NCBI RefSeq assembly: GCF_030551875.1
Contig: NZ_JAUOZU010000013.1
Location: forward strand, 62,001-126,000
DNA from: Fluviirhizobium alvei
Lineage (GTDB): Bacteria; Pseudomonadota; Alphaproteobacteria; Rhizobiales; Rhizobiaceae
DNA: 64,000 nt
Direction: 5' to 3'
The notes under the pieces were generated by a model. The model was not told where the DNA came from and searched no databases. It saw only the letters and a program-made list of their open reading frames with translations. Positions 1 to 9,481 of the stretch are shown piece after piece. Position 1 is the stretch's first letter. Each line of letters opens with the position of its first letter. A program made the translations under genes and the position numbers.

Positions 1-34
1 TTTTGCCCTCCGGGCTTCGTCGAAAATCCGCGCC

Positions 35-48
35 GGACCTTCTGGTCC
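35..48 (-). terminator. Weak hairpin downstream of the first gene
   Basis: A perfect 5-bp stem (GGACC/GGTCC) with a 4-base loop lies downstream of the first minus-strand gene. Read on the minus strand it is followed some bases later by a short T run, not directly. It may be a weak terminator. Nothing else is seen in positions 1-120. Confidence 0.25.
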
Positions 49-120
49 GACTGTGGTTTTCTCCTCGCCGGAAACCAAAATCGCTCTGGCGCAATCGATC
101 CCTATCATCGACGCTTGGTA

Positions 121-585
121 TCAGTCACCGCAGGTGATCGAGAAGGTCTTGCTCAGTTCCGAAACCTTGTTGCCGCCATCGATGATGGCGGCATCGATGG
201 TAAAGCCGTTGCAGGCATGGTCGACGACGACGGTCCGCACCAGTTCATCCTTGGCAAAGAAGACCAGCGGATAATCCTTTTCGACCAGCGTTCCGATATC
301 ATCGAGATCCGATCGCGCACTCACCCGCAGAACCGGATTGGATTCATAAAGCTGGTTCGGTTTGCCGGAGAGAACGACGTCGACAATCATCTGGACACTG
401 GTTCCCTTGTCATCATTGGCAACGATCTGGTCGTCCACCTTCGCCAGATTCTTGGACAGTTCACCGGTATCTTCGTAGATCAGATAGGCCCGGAAGCGAT
501 CGACTTTCGGCGGAGGCACATCCGCTGCCAGAGCAGGCACAGCCAGAATGGCCAGAGCGGCCAAAGTCCTGAACAAGATCTTCAC
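121..585 (-). CDS. Hypothetical secreted protein
   Basis: This 154-residue protein begins with a clear signal peptide (MKI..., hydrophobic core LAALAILAVPALA, likely cleavage after Ala20), so it is probably periplasmic. The mature part is mixed alpha/beta in character with many Asp and Val residues. It contains two cysteines (in DHACNGF and at the C-terminal ITCGD) that could form a disulfide. I do not recognise the family. It lies 61 bases downstream of the HlyU-family gene on the same strand and may be co-transcribed with it. Confidence 0.7.
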   Translation of the reverse strand: MKILFRTLAALAILAVPALAADVPPPKVDRFRAYLIYEDTGELSKNLAKVDDQIVANDDKGTSVQMIVDVVLSGKPNQLYESNPVLRVSARSDLDDIGTLVEKDYPLVFFAKDELVRTVVVDHACNGFTIDAAIIDGGNKVSELSKTFSITCGD

Positions 586-646
586 GTCATGCCTCCCAAC
601 CTGCGCCTTCTGCGCACAATCTCTTCAGGCGTCGGTGACGTTGGCT

Positions 647-964
647 TCAAACCGTCCGGTCCGCGACCCCATCGCCGAACAGGCTGGCGCCATGCTGATC
701 GATGATCTGCTTTGCCTTGCGGAACGTAACCTCGACGGCGTCATCTTCGCTGGCAAACAGATCGGCGCGGATGAACCGGCGAACCAGCAGCTCCTCGCCT
801 TTCTGGACTTCGATACGCCCGGCCAGCCGATATTGCGCACCGTCGCGCATCGGGATTGCGATGACCCGATAGTCGCCAATCATCTGCATCTGCTCGGCCT
901 TCGCCGGCGTTTCCCTGGAACCGCCCGTAAAGGCACCGAAAATCTTTGAGAAAAATCCTGACAT
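647..964 (-). CDS. HlyU-family protein
   Basis: This 105-residue protein matches the HlyU family: a short N-terminal MSGFFSKIFGAF segment, then a compact domain of residues 30-95 with the family features Y(R)V..IP...G.QYRLAGRIE, a RRFIRAD strand and the C-terminal helix KAKQIIDQHG. HlyU was named for an activator of haemolysin genes in Vibrio. In rhizobia the family is widespread and its role is not settled, and no DNA-binding motif can be seen by eye. It is divergent from the hydrolase gene at 1085. Confidence 0.8.
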   Translation of the reverse strand: MSGFFSKIFGAFTGGSRETPAKAEQMQMIGDYRVIAIPMRDGAQYRLAGRIEVQKGEELLVRRFIRADLFASEDDAVEVTFRKAKQIIDQHGASLFGDGVADRTV

Positions 965-1084
965 GCTCGGGATTTACCATAGGCCTGCGCAGGACGGAAG
1001 CAGCAAGTTTAACTTGCGAACCGGTCGCTGCCGATCTAGCCTCCGGTGACGTCGGGAGGGGCCGGGTTCGCTCGGCTGGCGCTT

Positions 1085-2062
1085 ATGAAGGCATGGAAGA
1101 GAATGATCCTGTGGGGACTGTTGATCATCGTCGTTGCCTTGCTCGGCGCGTTTCTGTTCGGGCCGCGAACACCGGTCGATACGACAGTGCGCTTTGACCC
1201 GTCGAAAATCGGCAGCGACCTGGATGCCTACCTCGCCGAACGGGAACAGGGATATTCCGACATCAAACCGGGCCAGGCCAAATCGATCCTCTGGGCCGAT
1301 CCGGTGGCCCGACGGAAAACACCGGTCGCGCTCCTCTATATTCACGGCTTTTCCGCTTCGTCGGGCGAAATCCGGCCGGTGCCGGAACGCGTGGCACAGG
1401 CACTGGGCGCCAATCTCTATTTCGCCCGCCTTGCCGGCCATGGCCGCAGCCATTCTGATGCCATGGGTGAAGCGACAGTCAATGACTGGGTCAACGATCT
1501 CGCCGAAGCGGTGGAGATCGGCCACAGGCTCGGCGACCGTGTGGTCGTGATCGCGACATCCACCGGTGCGTCGCTTGTCACATGGGCGTTGGCGGATCCA
1601 CAATTTGCTGACCGGATCGATGCGGCAGTGTTCATATCACCGAACTATGGCGTCAAGGCTAACGGGGCTTTCGCCCTCACCCTGCCCTTCGCTCGTCAGA
1701 TCGCCCACGTCCTTGTCGGCGATCGCCGCGGCTTCGAGCCTGCCAATGCCCTGCAGGCGGCTCTCTGGACAACGGATTATCCGGTCGAGGCCCTGTTACC
1801 GATGGCGGAAATCGTCAGGCTCGCGGCCGGTGCCGAAGTCGGCAAGATCAGGACGCCGGTTCTGTTCCTGATTTCGCCTCTCGACGAAGTCGTCGATCCA
1901 GTCGCTACCAAGGCAATCGCCGCCCGTTGGAGCGGACCTAACGAGATTGCCGAAATCGACACCCAAGACCCGTCGCACCATGTGCTGGCCGGTGATGCCC
2001 TGTCGCCTTCATCCAACGATCGCACGGTGCAGTTGGCCTCCGACTGGTTTCGGAAGCTCTGA
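1085..2062 (+). CDS. Membrane-anchored alpha/beta hydrolase
   Basis: With this ATG the protein has 325 residues and starts with a single membrane anchor (about residues 6-25), so the enzyme probably faces the periplasm. The alpha/beta-hydrolase core shows the oxyanion segment HGFSAS, a nucleophile elbow ATSTGAS with Ser159, an acid near SPLDEVVD and the catalytic His in SHHV (about 298-299). This is the pattern of esterases and monoacylglycerol-lipase-like enzymes, but the substrate cannot be told. An in-frame GTG at 1046 would add 13 residues. I chose 1085 because it puts the anchor at the N-terminus; neither start has a strong ribosome-binding site. Confidence 0.75.
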   Translation: MKAWKRMILWGLLIIVVALLGAFLFGPRTPVDTTVRFDPSKIGSDLDAYLAEREQGYSDIKPGQAKSILWADPVARRKTPVALLYIHGFSASSGEIRPVPERVAQALGANLYFARLAGHGRSHSDAMGEATVNDWVNDLAEAVEIGHRLGDRVVVIATSTGASLVTWALADPQFADRIDAAVFISPNYGVKANGAFALTLPFARQIAHVLVGDRRGFEPANALQAALWTTDYPVEALLPMAEIVRLAAGAEVGKIRTPVLFLISPLDEVVDPVATKAIAARWSGPNEIAEIDTQDPSHHVLAGDALSPSSNDRTVQLASDWFRKL

Positions 2063-2228
2063 CCCCAATACGACTCTGACAGCGCGCCTGACGACGAAAA
2101 ACAGGCTTGGCCTGCCAAGCATCGCAGCAATTGATGGCGAGTAAATCTTGACCGACCCAAAATAGAGCGCGTTTAATCTTCACAATGGCTAAGATTGATT
2201 CTCACGCCAAAACCGGAAAGAACACGCA

Positions 2229-2825
2229 ATGACCCATGGCATTCGAGGCCGAACCTTCGCCGTCATCGCAGCTTCAGCACTCGTTTCCATCGGCATGCCG
2301 GTGAATGCATCTCACGCTGGCACTCTTGTCGATCTCGCCACGGAAGCGGAGCAACTGCTCGACAAGGGCAATGGGCTCGAAGCCTATGAAAAGCTGCGGT
2401 CGTCCCTGTCGAAAGCTTCCGAGAAAATTCCATTCGATATCAGACGGGCGTTTTTCGTCACGGCCAAGCCGGTTGTGTTCGGAAACTATGACCGGGTGAA
2501 GGAAAACCAATTTCCAGTCGGTTCATCCCTCATCACCTATGTCGAACCGGTCGGCCTTGCCTGGAAACCCAATGACAATGGCGAACTCTTCAGCCAGTTC
2601 ACAGTCGATTTCGAACTGCGCAACCCGACCGGCGAAAAGCTCGCAGTCCAGAAGGCTTTCGGCAATTTCAAGGTCGAGAGCCGCGAACCACTGTTCGAAA
2701 TCTATACGCCATTGACGCTAGATGTCAGTTCGGTCCCTGCAGGAGACTATGTCCTGCAATATACGTTCACCGACCAGAATTCCGGCAAGACCACCAGCAT
2801 CGAGCAGAAGTTCACCCTGAAATAA
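2229..2825 (+). CDS. Hypothetical secreted protein
   Basis: This 198-residue protein has an N-terminal signal peptide (about residues 1-30, ending near ASHAG). A helical stretch of residues 30-70 (TEAEQLLDKGNGLEAYEKLR) resembles a TPR-like hairpin. The C-terminal half (about 80-198) is beta-rich and ends in a segment YVLQYTFTDQNSGKTTSIEQ, typical of a periplasmic beta-sandwich. I do not recognise a named family. It stands alone, convergent with lolD, which ends six bases away. Confidence 0.7.
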   Translation: MTHGIRGRTFAVIAASALVSIGMPVNASHAGTLVDLATEAEQLLDKGNGLEAYEKLRSSLSKASEKIPFDIRRAFFVTAKPVVFGNYDRVKENQFPVGSSLITYVEPVGLAWKPNDNGELFSQFTVDFELRNPTGEKLAVQKAFGNFKVESREPLFEIYTPLTLDVSSVPAGDYVLQYTFTDQNSGKTTSIEQKFTLK

Positions 2826-2830
2826 CAGGT

Positions 2831-3514
2831 TCAGAGTTCGACGATCTTGCCCTCGTCCAGCGTCACGCGCCGGTCCATGCGCGCGGCGAGTTCGTGGTTA
2901 TGGGTCGCGATCAGCGCAGCCAGACCAGATTGACGCACCAGCGCTTCCAACGCATCAAACACGTAATGGGCCGTATGCGGATCGAGATTGCCGGTCGGCT
3001 CATCGGCCAGCAGGATGATCGGCGCATTGGCAACCGCGCGCGCAATCGCCACACGCTGCTGTTCGCCGCCCGACAGTTCCGCCGGACGATGAACGCCGCG
3101 ATGGCCAACCCGCAGATAATCGAGCAACTGCCCTGCCCGCTCTTCCGCTTCCTTGCGTCCGAGCCCGGCAATCATCTGCGGCAGCATCACATTCTCGATC
3201 GCGGAAAATTCCGGCAGCAAGTGATGGAACTGATAGACGAACCCGATATCCGACCGGCGGATCGCTGTCCGTTCGGCATCCGCCAAGGTGCCGCAAGGCC
3301 GGTCATTGATGATGACGTCGCCATCATCCGGCCGTTCCAGCAGGCCCGCCAGATGCAAGAGAGTCGATTTCCCGGTGCCGGAAGGCGCCACCAGCCCGAT
3401 CATCTCGCCACGACGCATGGTAAAATTCGCGTCCTTCAAAATGTCGAGCCGCTTGTCGCCGTCACCATAGTGACGCCCCACCCCTTCCAGCCGCAAGACT
3501 TCTTCAACAGCCAT
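2831..3514 (-). CDS. lolD: Lipoprotein-releasing ABC transporter ATPase LolD
   Basis: This 227-residue ATPase has Walker [10 protein letters not shown] at residues 43-51, the LolD/MacB-type Q-loop [17 protein letters not shown] near 93, signature LSGGE at 147-151 and Walker B ILLADEP at 167-173. LolD powers the LolCDE complex, which extracts lipoproteins from the outer leaflet of the inner membrane for delivery to LolA. The permease gene lies 8 bases upstream on the same strand, confirming the assignment over the related MacB and FtsE ATPases. Confidence 0.92.
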   Translation of the reverse strand: MAVEEVLRLEGVGRHYGDGDKRLDILKDANFTMRRGEMIGLVAPSGTGKSTLLHLAGLLERPDDGDVIINDRPCGTLADAERTAIRRSDIGFVYQFHHLLPEFSAIENVMLPQMIAGLGRKEAEERAGQLLDYLRVGHRGVHRPAELSGGEQQRVAIARAVANAPIILLADEPTGNLDPHTAHYVFDALEALVRQSGLAALIATHNHELAARMDRRVTLDEGKIVEL

Positions 3515-3522
3515 GGGTCGAC

Positions 3523-4830
3523 CTATTCGTAACGCAATGCCTGGACCGGATCGATGCGCGAAGCGCGCCAGGCCGGCAGGATGGTGGCAAGGAAGGATAA
3601 GCTGAGCGCCATGATGACAACGGAAATCGTCTCACCCAGATTCATTTCGGCCGGCAACTGGCTCAGGAAGTAGAGTTCCGGATTAAACAGCGTCGTTCCT
3701 GAGAGCCAGGAGAAGAACTGGCGGATCCGCTCGACATTGAGACAGACGACGACCCCCAGGAAAACACCGGCCAGCGTCCCGGTCACGCCGATTGCGGCTC
3801 CGGTCATGAAGAAGATGCGCATGACGGCACCCGATGTCGCCCCCATCGTGCGCAGGATCGCAATATCGGTTCCCTTGTCCTTCACCAGCATGATGAGACC
3901 GGAGATGATGTTGAGCGCGGCCACCAGCACGATCAGCGTCAGAATCATGAACATGACGTTGCGTTCCACCGAAAGGGCTGAGAAGAAGGTGCGGTTCTTC
4001 TGGCGCCAATCGGTGATGAAGATCTGGCGCTCGGAAGCCTCCTCGACCTTGAGCCGCATCTCGTCGACATTGTCGGGATTGTCGATGAAAACCTCGATCG
4101 ATTCCGCCAGCCCCTCGGCATTGAAGAACAGCTGCGCCTCTTCGAGCGGCATATAGATAATTGAGGCATCATATTCCGACATGCCGATCTCGAAAATCGC
4201 CGAGACCTTGTAGGCCTTCACGCGTGGATTGACGCCCATCGGCGTCACATCGCCGTCGGGAGATATGAGCGTGATGTTATCCCCGAGCGAAAGACCGAGA
4301 TCGGCTGCCATCCGCGAGCCGATCGCGACGCCATCACCGGCGGCAAAACCGACGAGATCGCCCTGCTTGATATTGTCGGACACCTGCTTGAGTTTGGTCA
4401 GGTCGTCGGCGCGGATACCGCGCACAAGGGCGCCGGTCTTGCCCAAGGCCGTGCCTGACGCAAGCACCTGGCCCTCGACGAGCGGGATGGCCAGTTTCAC
4501 GCCGGCGATCGCACCATATTTCGTCGCAAGGTCCGCATAGTTGGTGAGCGGGCCATCGATCGGCTGCACGATCATGTGACCATTGATGCCGAGGATGCGG
4601 CTGATCAGCTCGGTCCGAAATCCGTTCATCACCGCCATGACGATGATGAGGGTCGCCACGCCGAGCATGATACCGGCAAAGGAAAAGCCGGCAATCACCG
4701 AAATGAAGGCTTCCTTGCGACGCGGCCTGAGATAGCGGAAAGCCACCATCCGTTCAAACGTAGAGAAGGGCCGCGAAGACGCCACTTCACTCACCTTGTT
4801 ATCCGCATTCGCCACGTTGATTTCGCCCAT
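3523..4830 (-). CDS. lolC: Lipoprotein-releasing permease LolC/LolE-type
   Basis: This 435-residue permease has the FtsX-like topology of the family: a first membrane segment (about 45-70), a large periplasmic domain (70-285), then three C-terminal membrane segments and the conserved end [21 protein letters not shown]. The N-terminal [21 protein letters not shown] motif is diagnostic of LolC/LolE. Alphaproteobacteria usually have one such permease, probably a homodimer with LolD. It sits 12 bases after proS and 8 before lolD in a three-gene operon. Confidence 0.9.
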   Translation of the reverse strand: MGEINVANADNKVSEVASSRPFSTFERMVAFRYLRPRRKEAFISVIAGFSFAGIMLGVATLIIVMAVMNGFRTELISRILGINGHMIVQPIDGPLTNYADLATKYGAIAGVKLAIPLVEGQVLASGTALGKTGALVRGIRADDLTKLKQVSDNIKQGDLVGFAAGDGVAIGSRMAADLGLSLGDNITLISPDGDVTPMGVNPRVKAYKVSAIFEIGMSEYDASIIYMPLEEAQLFFNAEGLAESIEVFIDNPDNVDEMRLKVEEASERQIFITDWRQKNRTFFSALSVERNVMFMILTLIVLVAALNIISGLIMLVKDKGTDIAILRTMGATSGAVMRIFFMTGAAIGVTGTLAGVFLGVVVCLNVERIRQFFSWLSGTTLFNPELYFLSQLPAEMNLGETISVVIMALSLSFLATILPAWRASRIDPVQALRYE

Positions 4831-4842
4831 CCTCGGTCTGTG

Positions 4843-6165
4843 TTATGCCGTAATCTTGTTGATCGCCGCTTCGATGCTCATGGTTTCGCGTGCACCGGTC
4901 TTGCGATCCTTCAGCTCAACTTCGCCACTCGCAATCGAACGCGGCCCAACGATGACCTGGACCGGGACGCCGATCAGATCGGCAGTCGCGAACTTCGCGC
5001 CGGCACGGTCATCGGTATCGTCGTACAGAGCATCGAGACCTGCATTGCCGAGCTTCTGGTAGATCTCGAGCGAGGCAGCATCGCAGGCAGCATCACCAAC
5101 CTTCATGTTGATGACGGAAACATCGAACGGCGCAACGGATTTCGGCCAGATGATTCCGTTCTCGTCATGGGAAGCTTCAATGATGGCCGGAACAAGGCGC
5201 GTCGGACCGATCCCGTACGAACCCATATGAACCAGATGTTCCTTGCCGTCCGGACCGGTCACACTGGCACCCATCGGTTCGGAATATTTGGTTCCGAAAT
5301 AGAAGATGTGGCCAACTTCGATGCCGCGAGCCGAAAGCCGATCGCCTTCCGGAATGGCCGCGAAAGCTGCTTCGTCATGCATTTCCGAGGTCGCGGCATA
5401 GCGCGAGGTCCACTTTTCGAAGATCGACTGCAGACCATCGACGCTGTCGAAATCGGTATCGACCGGCGGAATGTCGAAATCGATGAAATCCTTGTGGCAG
5501 AACACTTCGGATTCGCCCGTATCGGCCAGAATGATGAATTCATGGCTGTGGTTGCCGCCGATCGGACCCGTATCGGCCCGCATCGGAATGGCGCGCAGGC
5601 CAAGCCGATCGAAGGTTCTGAGATAGGCGGTAAACATCTTGTTGTAGGCGTGCAGTGCGCCTTCCTTCGTCAGGTCGAACGAGTAGGCATCCTTCATCAG
5701 GAATTCGCGCGAACGCATGGTGCCGAAACGCGGCCGCAGCTCGTCACGGAACTTGAGCTGGATATGGTAGAGGTTGAGCGGCAGGTTCTTGTAGGACTTC
5801 ACATAGGACCGGAAAATGTCCGTGATCATTTCCTCGTTGGTCGGACCATAGAGCATCGACCGCTCCTGGCGATCCTTGATGCGCAGCATTTCCTTGCCGT
5901 AATCGTCATAACGACCGCTCTCCTGCCAGAGCTCTGCCGATTGCAGAGTCGGCATCAGGAGTTCGACGGCGCCCGAGCGGTTCTGCTCTTCCCGAATGAT
6001 GGCATTGACCTTGTCGAGCACGCGCTTGCCGAGCGGCAGCCAAGAATAGATGCCTTGGCTCTGCTGACGGATCATACCGGCGCGCAGCATCAGGCGATGC
6101 GAGACAATCTCCGCCTCCTTGGGATTTTCCTTGAGGATGGGCAGAAAATAACGGGAGAGACGCAT
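4843..6165 (-). CDS. proS: Prolyl-tRNA synthetase
   Basis: This class II aminoacyl-tRNA synthetase charges tRNA-Pro. The sequence opens with the classic [19 protein letters not shown], contains motif 1 around [15 protein letters not shown], motif 2 around [21 protein letters not shown] and motif 3 near [14 protein letters not shown], and ends with an anticodon-binding domain. At 440 residues it is the short alphaproteobacterial form that lacks the bacterial editing insertion. The reading frame extends upstream to 6270, but 6165 is the start that matches the family. It heads the proS-lolC-lolD operon. Confidence 0.95.
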   Translation of the reverse strand: MRLSRYFLPILKENPKEAEIVSHRLMLRAGMIRQQSQGIYSWLPLGKRVLDKVNAIIREEQNRSGAVELLMPTLQSAELWQESGRYDDYGKEMLRIKDRQERSMLYGPTNEEMITDIFRSYVKSYKNLPLNLYHIQLKFRDELRPRFGTMRSREFLMKDAYSFDLTKEGALHAYNKMFTAYLRTFDRLGLRAIPMRADTGPIGGNHSHEFIILADTGESEVFCHKDFIDFDIPPVDTDFDSVDGLQSIFEKWTSRYAATSEMHDEAAFAAIPEGDRLSARGIEVGHIFYFGTKYSEPMGASVTGPDGKEHLVHMGSYGIGPTRLVPAIIEASHDENGIIWPKSVAPFDVSVINMKVGDAACDAASLEIYQKLGNAGLDALYDDTDDRAGAKFATADLIGVPVQVIVGPRSIASGEVELKDRKTGARETMSIEAAINKITA

Positions 6166-6730
6166 GTTCGTATCCAGAAGAATGGCGCGCCATTGCGGAA
6201 TCGCGCGAATTTCACAAGTTTCGTAGTGTTCATAATCGCTTCCGGCAACGAAAGAAACCCGCAACACCATTGATTTCAGGGGAAAGCCAGAGCGATCAGG
6301 ATGCCAGTCGACGATCGTCTTAAGTGTCTAGCTGTTCTTCTTTTCACAGGCTCGCGCCGCCAAAAGGCACTTTTGTTACGAGATTATCAAAAATTGAGAG
6401 TCAACGGATTTTTTTTCGCCTGGTGTCTCATTTTTGCAAAAAAATGGATGACAGCGCTTAATTCTTGGGCTAGTTTCCGGCCATAAATAAGGCAGGGAGT
6501 TCAAATCCAAGCCAAGTTTCGCGGTTAAGTCTTGGGAGGATGAGATCTAAGGCGCGATTATCCGCAGCCCCCGAAAGGGTCAAAGGTCACGCGAAAACAT
6601 TAAAAAACAAGGCTTTATGCCTTGTTTTTTTTTGCCCGCGAATCTGGAGTTGCTGTTTTCCGACGATCGCAAATCCGTTTACGACGAATAGTATGACTAT
6701 TGCGACAGCTCTATGAGCCTGCCCGAATCC
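6166..6730. other. Intergenic region between proS and the DUF1467 gene
   Basis: I see no convincing gene in these 565 bases. The part next to proS must hold the proS promoter. An open frame at 6301-6486 lacks a ribosome-binding site and protein-like composition. The segment just before the hairpin at 6604-6633 is moderately GC-rich and could be a small plus-strand RNA using that terminator, but this is only a possibility. Confidence 0.5.
6604..6633. terminator. Strong bidirectional rho-independent terminator
   Basis: An 8-bp stem AACAAGGC/GCCTTGTT with loop TTTAT is flanked by an A run on the left and a T run on the right, so it can work in both directions. On the minus strand it closes the long nuo-birA-rnj-DUF1467 unit before proS. 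Confidence 0.85.
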
Positions 6731-7000
6731 TTAATCGAAATTTGGTACCACTTGTGGAAAGGTAAACGCGTTCAGACCAAAGTAACGCGTCGCAACAAAC
6801 CAGATCGCGTAAATCACGGCTGCAACTAAGGTCGTCATGAGGAACACGCGGCGCGCCCGGAACCGTGCCGGCGCACTTTTGACCGTGCCATTCACCACAT
6901 TCTGCTCTTCAGCCTGGGTTCTAAGCCCGATCGGCAAGACGATGAACAGTGTAACCCACCAGCAGATGAAATATTCGGCAATGATCGAAACAATCGGCAT
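6731..7000 (-). CDS. DUF1467 family membrane protein
   Basis: This 89-residue protein has two membrane segments (about residues 5-27 and 53-72) and the typical DUF1467 opening with ISIIAEYFICWWVTLFIVLP-like sequence followed by IGLRTQ. The function is unknown. The family is almost confined to alphaproteobacteria and is often found, as here, just downstream of the nuo-birA-rnj genes. It starts 23 bases after rnj and is the last gene before the strong terminator. Confidence 0.85.
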   Translation of the reverse strand: MPIVSIIAEYFICWWVTLFIVLPIGLRTQAEEQNVVNGTVKSAPARFRARRVFLMTTLVAAVIYAIWFVATRYFGLNAFTFPQVVPNFD

Positions 7001-7023
7001 GGCTTCCTCCGCAATAGGACCGA

Positions 7024-8691
7024 TCAGGCAATCCGGGTCACGAAAACGGTCACGACCGGCTTCTTGCCCCAGGCTGCATTTGCGGCCGCACGAACGGAGC
7101 GCCGCACCGCTTCTTTCACCATATCGAGATCCTTGCGTTTCACACGCGGGATGCTTTCAACAGCGCCAAGAACAGCATCATAGAGAACATCCTCCATATC
7201 GTCGCCATCCTCGTCCAACGCCGGCAACCCAAACGCAACCACATCCGGGTCGGCGATGAAATCATAGCGGTTGTCGAGCAGAACATTGACGGAAACATGG
7301 CCGACAAATGAGAGCTTGCGGCGATCACCGATCCCGAGCTCGTCATAGTCGCCGATCAGCTTGCCATCCTTGTAGATGCGTCCGAACGGAGCAGCATCCA
7401 CGATCGTCGCCGGCCCAGGTGCCAGACGCAGCATAGAACCGTTGCGCACCTCCGCAACGTCGGCAATGCCCGCCTCGCGGCCGAGGGCGGCATGGGCATG
7501 AAGATGGGCCGCCTCGCCATGGACCGGGACCAGGATCTGCGGCCGCACCCATTCATACATCCGCTTGAGCTCATTACGACGCGGATGGCCCGACACATGC
7601 ACGAGCGCCTCGCCATCGGTGATGACGATCATTCCCTGATCGATCAGTGCATTCTTGATATCAAGAATGGCCTTTTCATTGCCGGGAATGGCGCGCGAGG
7701 AAAAGACGAACGTATCGCCGCGGGTGAAACCGATATTGCGCATTTCATCACGGGCGATCTTGGCGAGCGCCGCCCGCGCCTCTCCCTGGCTGCCGGTCAG
7801 GATGACGACGGCATTCTCGCGCGGCAGATAGCCGAACTCGTCCTCCTGAATGAACGGCTTCAATCCCTCCATCATGCCGAGATCATCGGCGACATCTGCG
7901 ACCCGGCGCATGGACGAGCCGAGCAGAAGAACTTCGCGGCCCGCCTGTTCGGCAGCGAGCGCAATCGAACGGATGCGCCCGACATTCGAAGAGAAGGTGG
8001 TGATCGCGACGCGGCCCTCGGCGTTGCGGATGATCTCGGTCAGGCTGCGCGAGACATCCATTTCGGAAGGCGAATCCCCTTCCCGCTGGGCATTGGTCGA
8101 ATCGCAGATCAGCGCCAGAACACCCTCGTCACCGATCTTACGGAATCGCACCTCGTCGGTGCGACCGAGCGTCGGCTCGGGATCGATCTTCCAGTCACCC
8201 GAATGAACGACATTGCCGAGTGGCGTACGGATCAACAGCGACATCGCTTCCGGTATGGAATGCGAGACTTCCACCGGTTCGATCAGGAACGGGCCGACCT
8301 CGACCTTCATGCCCGGATGCAGCGCCTTGACCGGAATGACATCGCGGGATTTTTCGTAATCGCCCTTCGCTTCGAGCAATCCGGCCGTGAAGGCCGACGC
8401 ATAAAGCGGCGCTTCCAGCCGCGGCCAGAGATCCTTGAGCGCGCCATAATGGTCCTCATGCGCGTGCGTGATGAAGATGCCGAGAAGGTTCTTCTTTTCG
8501 GCTTCGACGAAGGAAATGTCCGGCAGGACAAGATCGACGCCCGGAAGGTCCGGCCCCGGGAAGGACACGCCGCAATCGACCATGATCCAGACGCGTTTTT
8601 GCGGCGGGCCGAAACCATAAAGGGCGAGGTTCATGCCGATCTCGCCGACGCCCCCCAACGGTAGAAATACCAGTTCTTCCGTTCCGGCCAT
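7024..8691 (-). CDS. rnj: Ribonuclease J
   Basis: This 555-residue metallo-beta-lactamase/beta-CASP ribonuclease has the metal site THAHEDH (H76, H78, D80, H81), the segment HSGDWKIDPEP, the beta-CASP domain in the middle (about 200-380) and the late motif VHVSGHPRRNELK. RNase J has endonuclease and 5'-3' exonuclease activity and matures rRNA and mRNAs in alphaproteobacteria. The open frame reaches 9057, but the start MAGTEELVFLPLGGVGEIG is the family start. It follows birA by 22 bases. Confidence 0.95.
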   Translation of the reverse strand: MAGTEELVFLPLGGVGEIGMNLALYGFGPPQKRVWIMVDCGVSFPGPDLPGVDLVLPDISFVEAEKKNLLGIFITHAHEDHYGALKDLWPRLEAPLYASAFTAGLLEAKGDYEKSRDVIPVKALHPGMKVEVGPFLIEPVEVSHSIPEAMSLLIRTPLGNVVHSGDWKIDPEPTLGRTDEVRFRKIGDEGVLALICDSTNAQREGDSPSEMDVSRSLTEIIRNAEGRVAITTFSSNVGRIRSIALAAEQAGREVLLLGSSMRRVADVADDLGMMEGLKPFIQEDEFGYLPRENAVVILTGSQGEARAALAKIARDEMRNIGFTRGDTFVFSSRAIPGNEKAILDIKNALIDQGMIVITDGEALVHVSGHPRRNELKRMYEWVRPQILVPVHGEAAHLHAHAALGREAGIADVAEVRNGSMLRLAPGPATIVDAAPFGRIYKDGKLIGDYDELGIGDRRKLSFVGHVSVNVLLDNRYDFIADPDVVAFGLPALDEDGDDMEDVLYDAVLGAVESIPRVKRKDLDMVKEAVRRSVRAAANAAWGKKPVVTVFVTRIA

Positions 8692-8713
8692 ACGCACACT
8701 CACTTTCGTCACT

Positions 8714-9481
8714 TCAGGAAAAGAACACATCGCCGGAAGCGATGAGCATATCGTCTCCGGATTCGAGCCGCAGTCGCAGCCGTCCATCACGTTCGACACC
8801 GGCGAATATGCCGGAAACCGAACGGTCTGGCAAATTGGCTGTGATCGGTTTGCCGACGCCGGCAATCGCCTCGCTCCAGCGGGACACGACCTTAGCCACG
8901 CCTCGCCCGCCATCCCACAGGGCCAGAACCTCGGCAAAAGCGACCATGAACCGGGCGAGAAGCCCCTCGGCATCGATCGAAACACCGGCTTCGGCCAGAG
9001 TGGTGGTTGGATAGAGCGGCGAATCCGGCTTGTGGACAATATTGACACCGCAGCCAATCACCACAGCATGGCGTCCATCGGCAAGCGTTTCGCCCTCCAG
9101 AAGAATGCCGCAAAGTTTCTTGCCATCGAGCAGAATATCGTTCGGCCATTTGATCCGTACGCGCTCCGGCGCCCAGGCGAACTCGGCTGATACGGCATCA
9201 TGGACGGCAAGGGCTGCTGCGAGCGGCAGGGATGCAAGCGCGCTCATTTCAGCCGCAACATCGATCAACAGGAGGCTCGCATAGAGGTTGCCCGGTTCAC
9301 TGACCCAGGGCCGGTTGCGCCGCCCTCGCCCGCTGGTCTGGCGCCGCGCCGTAACCCAGAGAAGGCCCGGGTCACCGTCCCGAGCCTTTTCAAGTGCGTA
9401 GGTGTTTGTCGATCCCACCTCATCGAGCGCGACATGTCGGTAGCGCTCGATGGATGCGACATCCGTCAGGCGATTGGCCAT
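8714..9481 (-). CDS. birA: Biotin--[acetyl-CoA-carboxylase] ligase
   Basis: This 255-residue enzyme attaches biotin to the carrier domain of acetyl-CoA carboxylase and similar enzymes. It has the biotinyl-AMP motif GRGRRNR at 51-57, the KWPND motif, the GCGVNI strand and a C-terminal SH3-like domain. There is no N-terminal helix-turn-helix, so it is a class I ligase that does not repress biotin genes. The ATG overlaps the nuoN stop (TGATG), which suggests translational coupling. A TTG one codon upstream is less likely. Confidence 0.92.
   Translation of the reverse strand: MANRLTDVASIERYRHVALDEVGSTNTYALEKARDGDPGLLWVTARRQTSGRGRRNRPWVSEPGNLYASLLLIDVAAEMSALASLPLAAALAVHDAVSAEFAWAPERVRIKWPNDILLDGKKLCGILLEGETLADGRHAVVIGCGVNIVHKPDSPLYPTTTLAEAGVSIDAEGLLARFMVAFAEVLALWDGGRGVAKVVSRWSEAIAGVGKPITANLPDRSVSGIFAGVERDGRLRLRLESGDDMLIASGDVFFS

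Noticed and set aside
4576-6273. Long plus-strand frame of 565 codons opposite proS and lolC
   Set aside because: It is the shadow of proS in a GC-rich genome: the minus strand shows full proS motifs and the plus-strand protein is His/Arg-rich with no family.
6301-6486. 61-codon frame upstream of proS
   Set aside because: It lacks a ribosome-binding site and protein-like composition and lies in the proS promoter region.
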